Shown here: positions 63,709 through 64,000 of the stretch, piece after piece
How the letters are laid out: each line of letters starts with the position of its first letter
Numbering within the stretch: the stretch's first letter is position 1
NCBI GenBank assembly: GCA_019426215.1
Contig: CM033392.1
Coordinates: forward strand, 38,674,980 to 38,738,979
Direction: 5' to 3'
Source: Buddleja alternifolia
Taxonomy: Eukaryota; Streptophyta; Magnoliopsida; Lamiales; Scrophulariaceae
Length of the DNA: 64,000 bases
Notes under the pieces: generated by a model
Databases searched by the model: none
What the model was told of the DNA's origin: nothing
Seen by the model: the letters and a program-made list of their open reading frames with translations, nothing else
Translations under genes and position numbers: made by a program

Positions 63709-64000
63709 TGACACGCTAAAAGCTAACGTGCTTGGATAGCAAGTATACTAGTCGTGCATAGTAATAAGTGGACTAAAAGTCCGGGTTGTCGAACCTCAAG
63801 GATTAGGTATTTTAGTTTATGAATAACAATAAAAGAAAGACAATTAAAGTAACGTGCAAGAATTGATTGAACAAACGAAGGATGAAAGAGGAACGAACTA
63901 TAGATTCAAACTAACATATGATAAAATGACTAAGGCACATGCTACAACTGAATCTACCCGTCAATATATATGGGTTACTCCTCGAATTATTAGACTCCTA
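63709..64000 (-). repeat. Gypsy-G 5' LTR, first 292 bp, cut by window end
   Basis: Starts TGACACGCTAAAAGC and matches 56180-56471 with about 11 differences. The remaining ~1.07 kb, the right CACCG duplication and the rest of the Copia-F LTR should follow outside the window. Confidence 0.92.

Larger units (their letters stand above)
56180..64000 (-). mobile_element. Gypsy-G: gag-protease-only Ty3/Gypsy element (Athila-like)
   Basis: 3' LTR 56180-57541, polyG purine tract (minus), internal region with broken gag-protease (60969-63543), tRNA-Asp primer site 63685-63702, and 5' LTR from 63709 cut by the window end. No RT, RNase H or integrase is present: the internal region is about 4.4 kb once the nested solo LTR is excluded. 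The gag and protease sequence type and the tRNA-Asp primer point to the Athila/Tat group. The LTR pair differs at 11 of 292 visible positions. It is inserted in the Copia-F LTR. Confidence 0.9.

Overview
The window looks like repeat-filled nuclear heterochromatin of a flowering plant, probably a eudicot. It is AT-rich, and every recognisable coding stretch belongs to a plant Ty1/Copia or Ty3/Gypsy LTR retrotransposon (initiator-Met-type and tRNA-Asp-type primer sites, LTRs of 157 bp to 1.7 kb). TIR elements and satellite-like arrays fill the rest. I found no intact host gene, tRNA, rRNA or CRISPR array. One exon-like stretch (11164-11777) may be a host gene relic. Names such as Copia-A are labels for this report only.

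Left part, 1-11163: Copia-A (+) enters from the left with leader, gag, pol and a truncated 3' LTR that meets an oppositely oriented LTR head to head near 7025. That second LTR belongs to Copia-B (-), which has lost all coding sequence and keeps only LTR, leader and LTR. 11164-19300: a large inverted-repeat element (IR-L) contains a long-TIR MITE (MITE-M), which in turn contains Copia-C, a complete element with nearly identical LTRs and a CTAAG target duplication but broken reading frames. 19300-22220: a short MITE, a 0.75 kb TIR element (TIR-J) and a poly(A)-tailed non-LTR insertion.

22689-29254 is the most unusual part. A ~6.6 kb element (TIR-K) with diverged terminal inverted repeats carries five classes of tandem repeat: a 222-bp duplication, about six 177-bp units, about four 231-bp units, about 34 GACGTA motifs in 1.3 kb, and then more 177-bp-type units. 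TIR-J, 2 kb away, carries two relatives of the 177-bp unit between different termini.

Right part, 30085-64000, is a nest of insertions. Sire-D (-), a sirevirus-like Copia element with a long extra ORF after pol, is the old substrate. Sire-E (+), of the same kind and 15 kb long, sits in the extra ORF of Sire-D with an AGATG duplication. Copia-F (-) sits in the reverse transcriptase of Sire-D. Gypsy-G (-), a gag-protease-only Ty3/Gypsy element primed by tRNA-Asp, sits in the right LTR of Copia-F. A solo LTR (57999-59736, CTTAT duplication) sits inside Gypsy-G. The 3' LTR of Sire-E holds a rearranged hairpin transposon (43027-44349).

No element has an uninterrupted gag-pol. Defects include nonsense codons (many of them C:G to T:A changes), frameshifts, deletion of the RT catalytic motif in Sire-E, and loss of the integrase catalytic Glu in Sire-E. 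The window therefore reads as a layered record of insertions rather than a set of active genes.
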